A DNA stretch of 64,000 nt from Chitinophaga vietnamensis (GCF_902167635.1 NZ_CABHMS010000006.1:62001-126000), one strand, 5' to 3'; positions 44,744 to 54,594 are shown, counted from the first letter of the stretch. The notes: a model not told the origin generated them from the letters alone. Numbers and translations: made by a program.

Positions 44744-47500
44744 TTATTCAGGTTCGAAGCCGAGCATAAAGGTAAACTTGGCCGCATTCTTCAGACCCTG
44801 ACCTGGCTGCATACGGTCAAATCCGATACCATAGTCAAATCCAAGCAAACCAAACATCGGCAGATAAAAACGCATACCAATACCCGCTGAACGACGTAAC
44901 CTGAAGGGATTGTAGTCTTTCAGATCCGCATAACCATTCGCTGCTTCCACGAAAGCCAGACCAAAAATAGTGGAGCTCGGGTTCAGGCTGAATGGATAAC
45001 GCAACTCCATCACGTATTTGTTAAATACAGTGAACCCTTGATAGTTAAGCGGCTGGCCTGTTTCCGGGTTCACACTAGGATTGGAAGTATAATACACCGG
45101 ATAACCTCTCTGGGAGATGATATCACGGTCATAGATCGCGAAGTTACTCAAACCATCACCACCCAGCTCAAAGCGGCCGAAGGGCGACAAGGTAGTACGG
45201 CTATTGTAACTACCGATGTAACCAAACTTGGCAGCCACTTTCAACACAAAGGTTTTGTTGTCGCTACCCATCGGACGGCTCAAAGGTACATACCACTCTG
45301 CATTGAAGCGGTATTTCTGGTATTCGATAAACTGGAACTGCTGCGACTTCGGCTCGGAAAGATAATCTTTGTTCGGATTGAACAGGGAATACGGCGGCGT
45401 GTACTGCGCAGACAGCATGAAGTTGGAACCACTGCGCGGGAAGATCTGCTGATCCACAGAAGAACGCGCCAGTGTGAACTTCAGGTTGATGTTATTGGAA
45501 GTACCGTTGTCAAATCCCTGAATGCCGAAATAGTTATAGTTCTTCAATTTGTATTGTTGATAGTTCACAGAGTAGATCAATGTGAAATAGTCATCCGGCC
45601 ATTTCAGCTGCTTACCCAGCGATACGGAAGCACCCAATACCTTGAAGTGACCATTGGGAGAAGTAGTAGTATCCCAGGCCGGTTTGTAGTAGTTGGTGTA
45701 CGCATACGGGTTTTGATAACTGCTGTAGAAGCTTACAGAGAACTGGTTCCTTTTCTTACCACCCAGCCACGGTTCGGTGAAAGAGAAGTTATAAGAGCGG
45801 TAAGCCTTACCGTTGGAAGAAACGCGGATAGATAATTTTTGTCCATCGCCACTTGGTAAAGGATCCCAGGTTTCTTTCTTGAAGATGTTACGCAGGGAGA
45901 AGTTGTTGAAGGTAACGCCGAGCGTACCGGTTAAACCGATATAACCACCCCAACCGGCTGAGAGCTCCAGCTGGTCGTTTGCTTTTTCTTCTACGGTATA
46001 ATCGATATCCACGGTACCGTCCTGGATGTTGGGCACCGGGTTCATACCGATCTTTTCCGGGTTGAAGAAGCCGAGGTTAGCGATCTCGCGGTTAGAACGG
46101 ATCAGGTCCTGACGGCTGAATTTCTCACCGGGGATGGTACGCAGCTCACGGCGGATCACGTGCTCGTTGGTTTTTTCGTTACCAGCGATACGCACTTCCT
46201 TGATGGTGGCCTGCGGACCTTCACGCAGCCTGATCTCGTAGTCGATGGTATCGCCACGGATGCCAATTTCCACCGGATCTACCTGGAAGAAGAGGTAGCC
46301 ATAGTCCATGTAGGCGCCGCTGATATCGCCGCCTTCCTGCGACATTTGCTTGCCCAGTCTTTTTTCCAGCAGTTCCAGGTTGTATACATCACCTTTCTTG
46401 ATACCCAGCATGCGGGTCAGTATAGAGTCGCTGTAGCGGGTATTACCTTTCCAGGTGATATCTCCGAAGTAATATTTCTTTCCTTCGGATATCTGCATAT
46501 CGATATTGAGGTTATTGCTAAGAGATTTGTAAGTAGTATCTCTCACGATGATCGCGTCCCTGAAACCTTTGGAGTTGTAGTAACCGATCACTTTTCCTTT
46601 ATCCTCGATATATTTTGTTTCGTTGAATTTAGCAGAGCTGAACAGTTTGAAACGGAAGTAAGGGTCCAGTTGTTCCAGCGCGCGGGTAGGTTGCAGGAAG
46701 CCGTAGGTTTTCCAGAAGTCGGTATCTTCTTTCAGCGAATCCTGGTATACGTGGTACGTATCAGGATGCAGGGTGATACGGGTCATCTCCTTGGTGCCCT
46801 TCATTTTCTTTTTCAGCTTGGAATCGGCGATGTTGTAGTTACCTACGATATTGATATCGTTGATACGTACTTTATTGCCCTTATTCACATTGAATACGAG
46901 CGTTACGGCATTTACCTGGGCGGTATCTTTTTTCTCATCAATCTTGACGGTGGCGTTGCCAAAGCCTTTGTCGCCGTAGTATTTGTGTACTACGCCGATC
47001 ACGTTTTGTTTTACGCCCTGGGTGGATACGCTACCTTTACGGAGACCGGCTTTGGTAGTGATATCATCGGCTTCGGATTTTTTGATGCCCTTGAAAGAGA
47101 ACCCGGAGATACGGGGCATTTCGATGAGGCCGATCTCGAGCCAGATCTTGTTGTCTTCGATCTTGGTAACATAGATGGTTACGTCTGCGAAGAGGCGCTG
47201 TGACCAGAGGCTTTGAATCGCTTTGGTGAACTGGTCTCCGCCCGGATACACCACCTTATCGCCTACACTGAGGCCGGAGAGCGACAGCAGCAATGACTTA
47301 TCGAGGTATTGGGTACCTGCAACGGTAATATCGGCAATCTCGTACTGTTGCGGAGTTCCCATGCTCAGTGGGGACACTGCCGGCGGATTAGCAGGAGGTT
47401 GTACTGGTGGCACGGTATCTCTTTGTTGAGCGGATACACGAATGCCTGCACTGCAACATAATGCTATAGCCAGAAGGCCCTTAGGAAATAATTTCTTCAT
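44744..47500 (-). CDS. bamA: Outer membrane protein assembly factor BamA
   Basis: About 918 residues from the ATG at 47500 (MKKLFPKGLLAIALCCSAG), chosen for its signal peptide; another ATG lies at 47530. POTRA repeats fill residues ~60-460 ('IADITVAGTQYLDKSLLLSL', 'VRINDINIVGNYNIADSKLK', 'TIKEVRIAGNEKTNEHVIRR'). A 16-strand barrel follows, with the loop-6 motif 'DIISQRGYPVYY' and the C-terminal 'FTFMLGFEPE'. BamA folds outer-membrane proteins. The start lies inside the end of uppS (20-nt overlap), and two skp genes follow, forming an envelope-biogenesis operon. Confidence 0.96.
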   Translation of the reverse strand: MKKLFPKGLLAIALCCSAGIRVSAQQRDTVPPVQPPANPPAVSPLSMGTPQQYEIADITVAGTQYLDKSLLLSLSGLSVGDKVVYPGGDQFTKAIQSLWSQRLFADVTIYVTKIEDNKIWLEIGLIEMPRISGFSFKGIKKSEADDITTKAGLRKGSVSTQGVKQNVIGVVHKYYGDKGFGNATVKIDEKKDTAQVNAVTLVFNVNKGNKVRINDINIVGNYNIADSKLKKKMKGTKEMTRITLHPDTYHVYQDSLKEDTDFWKTYGFLQPTRALEQLDPYFRFKLFSSAKFNETKYIEDKGKVIGYYNSKGFRDAIIVRDTTYKSLSNNLNIDMQISEGKKYYFGDITWKGNTRYSDSILTRMLGIKKGDVYNLELLEKRLGKQMSQEGGDISGAYMDYGYLFFQVDPVEIGIRGDTIDYEIRLREGPQATIKEVRIAGNEKTNEHVIRRELRTIPGEKFSRQDLIRSNREIANLGFFNPEKIGMNPVPNIQDGTVDIDYTVEEKANDQLELSAGWGGYIGLTGTLGVTFNNFSLRNIFKKETWDPLPSGDGQKLSIRVSSNGKAYRSYNFSFTEPWLGGKKRNQFSVSFYSSYQNPYAYTNYYKPAWDTTTSPNGHFKVLGASVSLGKQLKWPDDYFTLIYSVNYQQYKLKNYNYFGIQGFDNGTSNNINLKFTLARSSVDQQIFPRSGSNFMLSAQYTPPYSLFNPNKDYLSEPKSQQFQFIEYQKYRFNAEWYVPLSRPMGSDNKTFVLKVAAKFGYIGSYNSRTTLSPFGRFELGGDGLSNFAIYDRDIISQRGYPVYYTSNPSVNPETGQPLNYQGFTVFNKYVMELRYPFSLNPSSTIFGLAFVEAANGYADLKDYNPFRLRRSAGIGMRFYLPMFGLLGFDYGIGFDRMQPGQGLKNAAKFTFMLGFEPE

Positions 47501-48242
47501 TCTGCTGGATTTGTTCGCTTGTTTTGCCAAAACGCCGTTCTCTGGTTTGGTAATTTAAGATGGCTTCGTAAAGATTTTCGTTGCGGAAGTCCGGCCAACG
47601 GGTTTCTGTAAAATACAGTTCTGCGTAAGCCAGTTGATATAACAGAAAGTTGCTGATCCTGCATTCACCGCTGGTGCGGATCATGAGTTCTGGATCTGGC
47701 AGCCCTGCTGTACATAGGTATTGCTCCCATATTTCCGGTGTAACTGTGGTTGGGTCCAGCTTTCCCGATTTCGCATCTTCCGCAATTCTGCGGGCAGCAT
47801 TCACAATTTCCCATCTGGCGCTGTAACTGAGGGCCATGATCAGGTTCAGGCCCGTATTATGGCTGGTAAGCGCAATGGCTTCTTCCATCTCCTGCTTGCA
47901 TTGGGGCGGTAACATGTCCATGTCACCGATTACACTCAGCCGGATATTATTTTTTGACAAGGTATTCACCTCCTTACGGATGGTATTTACCAATAGTTCC
48001 ATGATGCCATTCACCTCATAAACCGGACGGTCCCAGTTTTCTGTGGAGAAAGCGTATAAGGTAAGGTAGCCTATTCCAAGCTCTGCACAGGCTTCTACAA
48101 TGTTGCGCACACTTTCCACCCCCTCATGGTGCCCATACAACCTGTCTTGCCCACGTTCCTTAGCCCAACGGCCATTCCCGTCCATAATAATGGCTATATG
48201 GCGCGGTAACCGTTGTAAGTCCAATTTATCCTTCAAACTCAT
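47481..48242 (-). CDS. uppS: Isoprenyl transferase UppS (undecaprenyl diphosphate synthase)
   Basis: 253 residues, cis-prenyltransferase. 'HIAIIMDGNGRWAKERGQDR' holds the catalytic Asp. 'LTLYAFSTENWDRPVYEVNG', 'ALSYSARWEIVNAARRI' and 'LMIRTSGECRISNFLLYQLA' with 'YAELYFTETRWPDF' are standard. It makes the C55 lipid carrier used for peptidoglycan and for the polysaccharide assembled by the wzx/wzy genes in this window. It overlaps bamA by 20 nt. Confidence 0.96.
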   Translation of the reverse strand: MSLKDKLDLQRLPRHIAIIMDGNGRWAKERGQDRLYGHHEGVESVRNIVEACAELGIGYLTLYAFSTENWDRPVYEVNGIMELLVNTIRKEVNTLSKNNIRLSVIGDMDMLPPQCKQEMEEAIALTSHNTGLNLIMALSYSARWEIVNAARRIAEDAKSGKLDPTTVTPEIWEQYLCTAGLPDPELMIRTSGECRISNFLLYQLAYAELYFTETRWPDFRNENLYEAILNYQTRERRFGKTSEQIQQNEEIIS

Positions 48243-48462
48243 TTTGTGTCAGGCGTATTATTACGGATTATACAGATTCACTAAAAGTGTGCAAAGATAC
48301 AAAAATAGAGTAATGACTTTTTTGGCAAAGCACGATGAGGTCTTTTAACGTAGTTTTAACAACGAAATCAGCGCCCAGCGGGCATTTACGGAAATTGGAA
48401 GATCAGGAAAGGCGGTTCGGAGGGATAGAATGCCCGCCCGCAGACAATACCTTAAATCTGCG

Positions 48463-49329
48463 TTAAAATTTACAGCGGTAAGAGGTGAACAGGATGCTGA
48501 CCGAAAACTCGATTACTATAAACTGGTCCTTATCGCGGCTATTCCCGCGCTGGCGCCCCTGTACGCCGATCGGCTCCCCAGTGGCGTTGGACCGGTCCTG
48601 CAAGATCGCCGCTATCGATGGTTGCCCGTTAGGCAAAGGCGGGAAGGCCGCCGGCCCGGCATAGGTGGTGCTCACATCATCGAGATAGTCCGTTTGCGTG
48701 AAACGGTAAACGGCCTCCAGGGCCACATTCACTTTTTTCGAAATATTATATTTGAACCCGCCGCCGATCAGCCAGGCATAAGACACCAGGCTATAAGGCT
48801 TCCGGTCAGGATACAGGGCCGTACCCTGCCCCTCGGTACGCAAAGGCTGCAAATAATATTTTACCCCCTGGTAATACGTATAGGGGTTGAAGTGAAAGAT
48901 ACTCGCTCCGCCGCTCAGGTAGGGCGAAAAGCGGTGCTCCAGGCTGCCCGGCTCAAACCGGAAGAAGTTGAAATCCCCCTGCAAGGCCAATTCAAATACG
49001 TTGGTATTGAAACTCAGGTTACGGCGGCGCTCAAATTCATTCTTATTATACACATCGGAATAGCCCAGTTGCAGGAAACGTGCATGCGCCCGTACCCCGA
49101 TATAATCATTCATATATTTACGGTAATATACGCCCACAGCGGGTTTAACAGCGTTGAGCGCGCCCCTGGTGTTAAGGTCGCCGAAATATTGCGCCCCACC
49201 CACCGATATGCCCAACTCTCCAACATATTCCAGCTCCTTTTGCGCCATGGCGGTACGGGGCAGCAAGCAGCCCAGTACTAACAGCAACGATACAACGAAG
49301 TATTGAGGATATAAAAATGATTTCAGCAT
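48463..49329 (-). CDS. DUF6089 family outer-membrane beta-barrel protein
   Basis: 288 residues with a signal sequence ('FVVSLLLVLGCLLPRTAMAQ'). Amphipathic beta strands follow ('ELEYVGELGISVGGAQYFGD', 'HRFSPYLSGGASIFHFNPYT', 'YAWLIGGGFKYNISKKVNVA'), ending in a strand with terminal Phe (ILFTSYRCKF), as expected of a small outer-membrane barrel. The position between nadK and uppS-bamA is conserved in Bacteroidota. No biochemical function is established. Confidence 0.88.
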   Translation of the reverse strand: MLKSFLYPQYFVVSLLLVLGCLLPRTAMAQKELEYVGELGISVGGAQYFGDLNTRGALNAVKPAVGVYYRKYMNDYIGVRAHARFLQLGYSDVYNKNEFERRRNLSFNTNVFELALQGDFNFFRFEPGSLEHRFSPYLSGGASIFHFNPYTYYQGVKYYLQPLRTEGQGTALYPDRKPYSLVSYAWLIGGGFKYNISKKVNVALEAVYRFTQTDYLDDVSTTYAGPAAFPPLPNGQPSIAAILQDRSNATGEPIGVQGRQRGNSRDKDQFIVIEFSVSILFTSYRCKF

Positions 49330-49496
49330 AAATCAGTTCTACTTAAACGCAATAATGCCGGATTTATTTAATGTGTGACCGAATTATGCTTCGCGGTGAC
49401 CTATACGCAACTGTTTCACAGGCATAATTTACCTTACTGCCAATCACCAACACATTTGTAAATGTAGCAATATATTTTACAATTCTATCTATCTCA

Positions 49497-50387
49497 TCAG
49501 ATTTTAATCGTATTCCGCGCATCGATGCCCCACAGGAGTTTGTTGCGGAGTGTGTGCAGGAAATTACTATCATCCAGCCGGAGCAGGCTGATTTTGAAGG
49601 CTTCTTTTTTTACGGCCAGCTGCACGGAACTGTCGATCGTTTCCATACGGGAATCCAGCGTACAGAGGAATTGATCGCTGCGGCCTTCCACTTCAAAAGA
49701 GATCACATTGTCGTTAGGCACCACAATGGGCCTCACATTGAGGTTGTGCGGCGCTACAGGCGTGATCACAAAGCTGCCGGCATCCGGGAATACAATGGGG
49801 CCGCCGCAGCTGAGCGAATAACCGGTGGAACCGGTGGGTGTTGAAACAATCAGGCCATCGGCCCAGTAGGTATTGAGAAATTCGCCATTGAGGTAAGTAT
49901 GGATCTTCACCATGGCGGAAGTATCTTTCTTGTGGATCGTAAATTCATTCAGTGCATAGGGCACGTCTCCGAAGAGGGGAATGTTGGCATCGAGGTGGAG
50001 CAAAGTACGTTGATCAACCACATAGGTGCGATGCAGCAGCGCCTGCACCAGTGCATATATCTCTTCTTTCCCGATGCTGGCCAGGAATCCCAATCGGCCA
50101 AAGTTGATACCGATCACGGGGATATTGGTATCTCTTACGTAACACACGGTATCCAGCAGGGTGCCATCTCCGCCGAGGCTCATCAGAAAGTCGATCTGGC
50201 CGGGAAGGTCTTCCGCCCTGGAAAACACGGCTGGCGCGGAGGTAAAAGGGATATGCTGTTGCAGCGTACGATAGAAGGGCTCATAAATGATCGCCCCTAT
50301 TTCGGCCCGTTGCAATTCATCCAGCAGCAAGCGGATGTTGGCGATATCTTCTGTAATAAATCCACGGCTATAGAGTGCTACCTGCAT
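49497..50387 (-). CDS. nadK: NAD kinase
   Basis: 296 residues. 'FLMSLGGDGTLLDTVCYVRD' is the GGDG nucleotide-binding motif. 'VIGINFGRLGFLASIGKEE', 'ALNEFTIHKKDTSAMVKIH' and 'ADGLIVSTPTGSTGYSLSCG' with 'GGPIVFPDAG' are the usual family blocks. The enzyme phosphorylates NAD to NADP in the cytoplasm. It starts 6 nt after the surface-antigen gene and likely shares its transcript. Confidence 0.96.
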   Translation of the reverse strand: MQVALYSRGFITEDIANIRLLLDELQRAEIGAIIYEPFYRTLQQHIPFTSAPAVFSRAEDLPGQIDFLMSLGGDGTLLDTVCYVRDTNIPVIGINFGRLGFLASIGKEEIYALVQALLHRTYVVDQRTLLHLDANIPLFGDVPYALNEFTIHKKDTSAMVKIHTYLNGEFLNTYWADGLIVSTPTGSTGYSLSCGGPIVFPDAGSFVITPVAPHNLNVRPIVVPNDNVISFEVEGRSDQFLCTLDSRMETIDSSVQLAVKKEAFKISLLRLDDSNFLHTLRNKLLWGIDARNTIKI

Positions 50388-50392
50388 AATTT

Positions 50393-51820
50393 CTACATGT
50401 CTACGTTCGCGTGTAAAAATAGTCCTTTTTGCCCTAACTGGTTAAAGCTGTACTCTATGCGCAAGCAGGTGTCATAAAATGAAACGATATCGATGCCGGC
50501 GCCGCCGGTGTATAACATGCGGTTGTTGAGAAAGCCGTTGCCGGGGAATTTGGCGTAGGCATAGCCGGCATCTCCATATACTTTGGCAAAGATGCGCAGC
50601 GGCAGCTGGTTGAACTTTTTAGGCACGATGGGCAGTTTCAGCTTCACCGCCAGCAGTTCCTGGCGGAGCGTGGATTTGAGGATGGCGAAGCTGGTGCCAT
50701 CGACCACGTAATATTCGAGACCGCGGAGATAATCGTCCTGGTAGCCTATGGCCTGTTGGTTAATATAGGGCTGTTCCGCGCCGAACTTGGCCTGGCTGCG
50801 AACGCCCAGTGCCGCGAAGGTGCGGGGCATCAGCTGCCAGTATTTTATAGCATTGAGGCGGATGCGGATATCATCAATATCGCTGAGGGGACCAATGCCG
50901 CGTTTGCCCACTTCACCGAGTAAGCTGAAACCTTTCAGCGGATAGGTCCAGCTGTCGGCCCTGATATAGGTAAGCCTATAGATCAGATCGATGAAACGTA
51001 CGCTGGTACGGCCTTTTCCGAGGTAATTGGGATTGATGATGGCAATGGAGTCCGCTACTTTCTCGTAATTATAATTGAGTATCACCTGGTGACGGGTGTT
51101 GATGGCTTTGCGGTAGCTGTAGCTCAGGCCCACCACATATACCTGGCGCTGAAATTCATCTTTGCGGAAGAACTGTTGTTTATTATTGCTGGTACTGTCG
51201 TTGACCTCACGGTTACGGCTATACGCAAACAGGATGCCGAGGCCATGATGAAAATGTTTATCGATATAGGGGAGATTATATTGCAGTGCTACCCTTTGCG
51301 TATAGCCAATCTGGAAAGCGGCATTCACCGCATCATTGCGGCCGGTGAGGTTTTCCTGGCTGCCTCTGATACCGATGTTGACGCGGTCGAGACTGCGGCC
51401 TTTCTCTACCCACCACTGGTTGAAGTTACGGTCGGCCAGTTTAAAGATGGGAAAAGCGAAAGTGTACCAGCGTTCCCATACTTCAAATACAAGATCGGCG
51501 TTGTTGCCGTCCCAATTCTTGACATTGGCGGTAACATTGAGGAAGAGAGAAGTATTGAGCAGCTGCTTGCGGCGCTCTTCCAGTGTTTCGGCGAGGTCTT
51601 TCAGGTAGATGGTATCTCCCGGAACGGTACTTATTTCACGCTGAATGATGGAAGTGCGGGTCCTTTTGTTGCCAAGGACCACGATATTCCTTACGATCAG
51701 GTAGCCGCTTTGTTCTTTGGTATTTTTACCGGGTGGCGGGATAACATCTTGCGCAGCCACCGGCAACACCAATCCCAGCAGGTACATCATCACCAGCAAG
51801 TAGCGACAGTGTTTCAGCAT
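50393..51820 (-). CDS. BamA/TamA-superfamily outer-membrane protein with one POTRA domain
   Basis: 475 residues with a signal sequence ('LLVMMYLLGLVLPVAAQ'). A single POTRA-like domain ('LIVRNIVVLGNKRTRTSIIQ', 'LLNTSLFLNVTANVKNWDGN') precedes a beta-barrel of the surface-antigen type ('SWTYPLKGFSLLGEVGKRGI', 'GGAGIDIVSFYDTCLRIEYS'). It is about half the length of BamA, so it is a distinct accessory member, perhaps a two-partner or TamA-like exporter. It lies between the CBS protein gene and nadK. The cargo is unknown. Confidence 0.87.
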   Translation of the reverse strand: MLKHCRYLLVMMYLLGLVLPVAAQDVIPPPGKNTKEQSGYLIVRNIVVLGNKRTRTSIIQREISTVPGDTIYLKDLAETLEERRKQLLNTSLFLNVTANVKNWDGNNADLVFEVWERWYTFAFPIFKLADRNFNQWWVEKGRSLDRVNIGIRGSQENLTGRNDAVNAAFQIGYTQRVALQYNLPYIDKHFHHGLGILFAYSRNREVNDSTSNNKQQFFRKDEFQRQVYVVGLSYSYRKAINTRHQVILNYNYEKVADSIAIINPNYLGKGRTSVRFIDLIYRLTYIRADSWTYPLKGFSLLGEVGKRGIGPLSDIDDIRIRLNAIKYWQLMPRTFAALGVRSQAKFGAEQPYINQQAIGYQDDYLRGLEYYVVDGTSFAILKSTLRQELLAVKLKLPIVPKKFNQLPLRIFAKVYGDAGYAYAKFPGNGFLNNRMLYTGGAGIDIVSFYDTCLRIEYSFNQLGQKGLFLHANVDM

Positions 51821-51859
51821 GTAGGTGAAAAAATTATTGATGAGATCAAATATAAAGAA

Positions 51860-52522
51860 TTACATACTGATGTAGTTCATCAGGAGATCGTAATTCTTTT
51901 TCACGAGATCTTCTTCGGGCTCTTCGGAGAAGATATATTTGATGACATAGTTAAATCGTTCGAAGGTAAGCACCAGTGATTGTAATTCCTGGCGGTTTGT
52001 TTTCAGCAGCACTTCCAGTTTTCCGGTGGCGGGGTCTGTGAGTGTTTGTACGCTGAGGATGGAAACATCGTTAGATTCTGCGATGCGCGCGATTTCGCTG
52101 AGGCTGTAATCGCGGGGGTCGAGGTCGAGTGCGAGGATGCCGCCGGCTTCTTTCACCCCATTATATTGCGCCAGCGCGGCGAGCAGGTTATCTTTTGTGA
52201 TAATGCCCAGGTAATCGTTTTCTTTGGTAACAACGGGCAGCGCCGACAATTTAAAATCGTAGAACAGCTTGAGTGCTTCGAAGAGGTGCGCCTGCTCCAT
52301 GATAGCGGCTTTCAGGCCGGAGGCATAATCGGTGGATTCCAGTAATACATCCGGATCTTCCCAATCGAGGATAGCATCTTCTTCCAGCAATGCCGCGTAC
52401 TTGCCATCCACCACTACCGGCAGCTGCGTGAGATGATATTCGTTCATCAGACGCAGCGCCTTGCTACCTGTATCGGAGGGATGCAGGATCGGCAATGAGG
52501 ATATGAGTTCTTTGGCAATCAT
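51860..52522 (-). CDS. CBS-domain protein
   Basis: About 220 residues from the ATG at 52522 (MIAKELISSLPILHPSDTG). An open frame continues 30 codons upstream but looks non-native. Two CBS repeats cover residues ~5-120 ('KALRLMNEYHLTQLPVVVDG', 'LKLFYDFKLSALPVVTKEND' with 'YLGIITKDNLLAAL'). The C-terminal ~90 residues form an ACT-like fold ('DVSILSVQTLTDPATGKLEV'). CBS pairs bind adenosyl ligands and sense energy state. Its place ahead of nadK and the bam genes is conserved in the phylum. Confidence 0.88.
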   Translation of the reverse strand: MIAKELISSLPILHPSDTGSKALRLMNEYHLTQLPVVVDGKYAALLEEDAILDWEDPDVLLESTDYASGLKAAIMEQAHLFEALKLFYDFKLSALPVVTKENDYLGIITKDNLLAALAQYNGVKEAGGILALDLDPRDYSLSEIARIAESNDVSILSVQTLTDPATGKLEVLLKTNRQELQSLVLTFERFNYVIKYIFSEEPEEDLVKKNYDLLMNYISM

Positions 52523-52640
52523 TTCGTGTATTCTTACTACAATAATAGCAAAGAATATTCCAACAGAAAAAGAAATTCCATGTACTGCTATCCGGATGCG
52601 TTGTTTGCGCATACGGGCAAGTGAATACCGCTATTGTAAA

Positions 52641-53435
52641 TTAGTTGTTAACGGCTGCCGGTGCAGTGCTTTTGAGTTTTTCCAGAAAGGCGTGCAATAT
52701 CCTGTTAAATTCATCAGGTACTTCCATCATAGGTGCATGGCCGCATTTATCGATAAACTGCAGTTCAGAATTAGGTATCAGTTTCTGGAACTCTTCACCC
52801 ACCATTGGCGGGGTAATAGTATCATTATTGCCCCAGATGAGTAATGTAGGTTGTTTGATCTCCCGGAGCTCATCGCCAAGATTGTGGCGGATGGCGGATT
52901 TGGCCAGGGTGATGATCTTGATGACCTTGAGACGGTTGTTGACGATCTCGAACATTTCATCTACCAGTTCTTTAGTAGCCACTTTCGGATCATAGAAAGT
53001 GAGTTCTGCTTTTTTACGGATATATTCGTAATCGCCACGTTTAGGATAGGTTTCGCCCATACCGTTTTCGAACAAGCCGGAGCTGCCGGTAAGGATGAGT
53101 GATTTAACAGGCGCCTCGGGATGTTTGAGCAGGTATACCAGTGCCACATGACCTCCCAGTGAGTTGCCAAGCAGGTGGATATTCGTATATCCCCTGGCTT
53201 CCACAAACTTGTGTACAAACTTGGCCAGGCCGCCTACGGATGTTTCCAGGATGTTTAAATCATACAAGGGTAACATCGGGATCACCACTTTATTGTACTG
53301 ACGGAAGTATTCAATCATGTGCGAGAAATTACTCAATGCACCAAACAATCCATGCAATAATAACAGTGGCTCGCCCTCTCCTTCTTCTATAAAATTAAAC
53401 TTACCCTGTGTTTTGATTTCGTAATCCATTGCCAA
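52641..53435 (-). CDS. Alpha/beta hydrolase
   Basis: 264 residues. 'PLLLLHGLFGALSNFSHMIE' provides the oxyanion HG. The nucleophile elbow is 'IHLLGNSLGGHVALVYL'; the acid is expected near 'PTLLIWGNNDTITPPMVGEE' and the base His in 'FIDKCGHAPMMEVPDEFN'. No signal peptide is present. The fold resembles esterases and C-C hydrolases; no substrate can be assigned. It lies 28 nt upstream of the extended frame of the CBS gene on the same strand. Confidence 0.9.
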   Translation of the reverse strand: MAMDYEIKTQGKFNFIEEGEGEPLLLLHGLFGALSNFSHMIEYFRQYNKVVIPMLPLYDLNILETSVGGLAKFVHKFVEARGYTNIHLLGNSLGGHVALVYLLKHPEAPVKSLILTGSSGLFENGMGETYPKRGDYEYIRKKAELTFYDPKVATKELVDEMFEIVNNRLKVIKIITLAKSAIRHNLGDELREIKQPTLLIWGNNDTITPPMVGEEFQKLIPNSELQFIDKCGHAPMMEVPDEFNRILHAFLEKLKSTAPAAVNN

Positions 53436-53500
53436 ATCTTGAAAGTCAATTTTACGCTAAAATAATTCTTTTTATTAATCTAAATAATCTTTGAAGCGTG

Positions 53501-54043
53501 TCAGCCAGCCTGGAGCTGCTGTGCTGTTTTTTCAAAGAAAGATTGCAGTTGGGTAAACATATCCCGGAAAACGGGCATTACGATTCCAATATGATCCACT
53601 GTCCAGGGGCCTACTTTCTCGATATACGGATATACTACAGACTGCAATTTTGTTGTTGGGCTCAACCAGTAAAGCTGATTGGCCATCCACAGCAATACGC
53701 TGTAAATTATTATAAATATAACGCTGTACAATAATATTCCCCCCAATTTATTGAGCCAGCCCAACAATACCACTTCTACCATCTTCTGCAGGGCGCGTGC
53801 GGCGAGCCTTACCAACAGCACTACGCCGGCAAAAAGGCATATGAAGCACAATACCGGCAGCCAACGGGAATGCATATCCCAATGTTGTTGCACATATAGG
53901 GCCGCTACAGTACTGAGTTTGAGTGCCGCCATCATCCCGAGCACCACTGCAACAAGTGAGAATACCGCCACTATCAATCCACGGGTGTAGCCTCTGTAAA
54001 TGGCAAACACCATGATGATGGCGAAAATGATGTCTATCGACAT
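53501..54043 (-). CDS. CvpA family membrane protein
   Basis: About 180 residues from the ATG at 54043 (MSIDIIFAIIMVFAIYRGYT). The open frame extends 22 codons further but runs into an intergenic hairpin repeat. Four membrane segments match CvpA: 'IIFAIIMVFAIYRGYTRGLI', 'LVAVVLGMMAALKLSTVAAL', 'WLPVLCFICLFAGVVLLVRL' and 'LGGILLYSVIFIIIYSVLLW'. CvpA is linked to colicin V production and envelope stress in other bacteria, with no known enzymatic role. Confidence 0.88.
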   Translation of the reverse strand: MSIDIIFAIIMVFAIYRGYTRGLIVAVFSLVAVVLGMMAALKLSTVAALYVQQHWDMHSRWLPVLCFICLFAGVVLLVRLAARALQKMVEVVLLGWLNKLGGILLYSVIFIIIYSVLLWMANQLYWLSPTTKLQSVVYPYIEKVGPWTVDHIGIVMPVFRDMFTQLQSFFEKTAQQLQAG

Positions 54044-54058
54044 GAAGAGAATTTGAGC

Positions 54059-54120
54059 ATGTGAGGATGTGAGAATTTCCTGATTGGGTCCCAATCCACA
54101 AATCCTCACCTCCTCACATT
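54059..54120. repeat. GTGAGGAT-type inverted repeat, copy 1
   Basis: ATGTGAGGATGTGAGAATTT (54059-54078) faces AAATCCTCACCTCCTCACAT (54100-54119), with an inner palindrome GATTGGG-T-CCCAATC (54082-54096). It forms a long hairpin between yqeY and cvpA and shares its 8-nt unit with the repeat at 56161-56322. Confidence 0.8.
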
Positions 54121-54126
54121 CGTCAA

Positions 54127-54576
54127 TTATTTAAGAAGTTCCTTTACCATAGCCGAAATGGCCTTACCATCGGCTTTTCCGGCGAGTTGCTTGGTGGCAA
54201 CGCCCATCACCTTGCCCATATCGGCAGGCGAGCTGGCGCCTGTGGAGGCAATGATATCGGAAAGGGCTACACGTAATTCTGCTTCCGTCATCTGTTTAGG
54301 CAGGAACTGCTCTATCACTGCAAGCTCTTCTTCTTCCTTTACGGCCAGATCAGGGCGGTTCTGTTGTTGGAAGATCTCCAGGGAGTCTTTCCGCTGCTTC
54401 GCCATTTTCTGTAACAGCTTGGTTTCGTCGGCTTCGGTGAGCTCACCGCTGGCGCCTTCGGCTGTTTTCGCCACGAGGATGGCCGCCTTAATGGCGCGCA
54501 GGGCGCGGAGTTCCGCTTCTTTTTTACCCAGCATCGCCGCTTTTATTCCTGCATTGACAGTTGATTCTAATGACAT
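54127..54576 (-). CDS. GatB/YqeY domain-containing protein
   Basis: 149 residues. 'MLGKKEAELRALRAIKAAIL' and 'LLQKMAKQRKDSLEIFQQQN' followed by 'EEEELAVIEQFLPKQMTEAE' and 'DMGKVMGVATKQLAGKADGK' are the standard YqeY blocks. The fold is shared with the tRNA-binding tail of GatB, so a role in tRNA amidation or binding has been suggested, but no activity is established. It lies 18 nt after gldC on the same strand. Confidence 0.93.
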   Translation of the reverse strand: MSLESTVNAGIKAAMLGKKEAELRALRAIKAAILVAKTAEGASGELTEADETKLLQKMAKQRKDSLEIFQQQNRPDLAVKEEEELAVIEQFLPKQMTEAELRVALSDIIASTGASSPADMGKVMGVATKQLAGKADGKAISAMVKELLK

Positions 54577-54594
54577 ATGGTTAAGTTTAATGGA

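Noticed and set aside
46160-47203. 347-codon plus-strand frame opposite bamA
   Set aside because: Antisense shadow; hydrophobic composition arises from complementing POTRA codons.
48430-49281. 283-codon plus-strand frame opposite the DUF6089 gene
   Set aside because: No family motif; the minus-strand barrel protein with signal peptide and conserved neighbourhood is the real gene.
54044-54109. 22-residue N-terminal extension of the CvpA protein
   Set aside because: It is encoded by an intergenic hairpin repeat; the ATG at 54043 gives the standard CvpA start.
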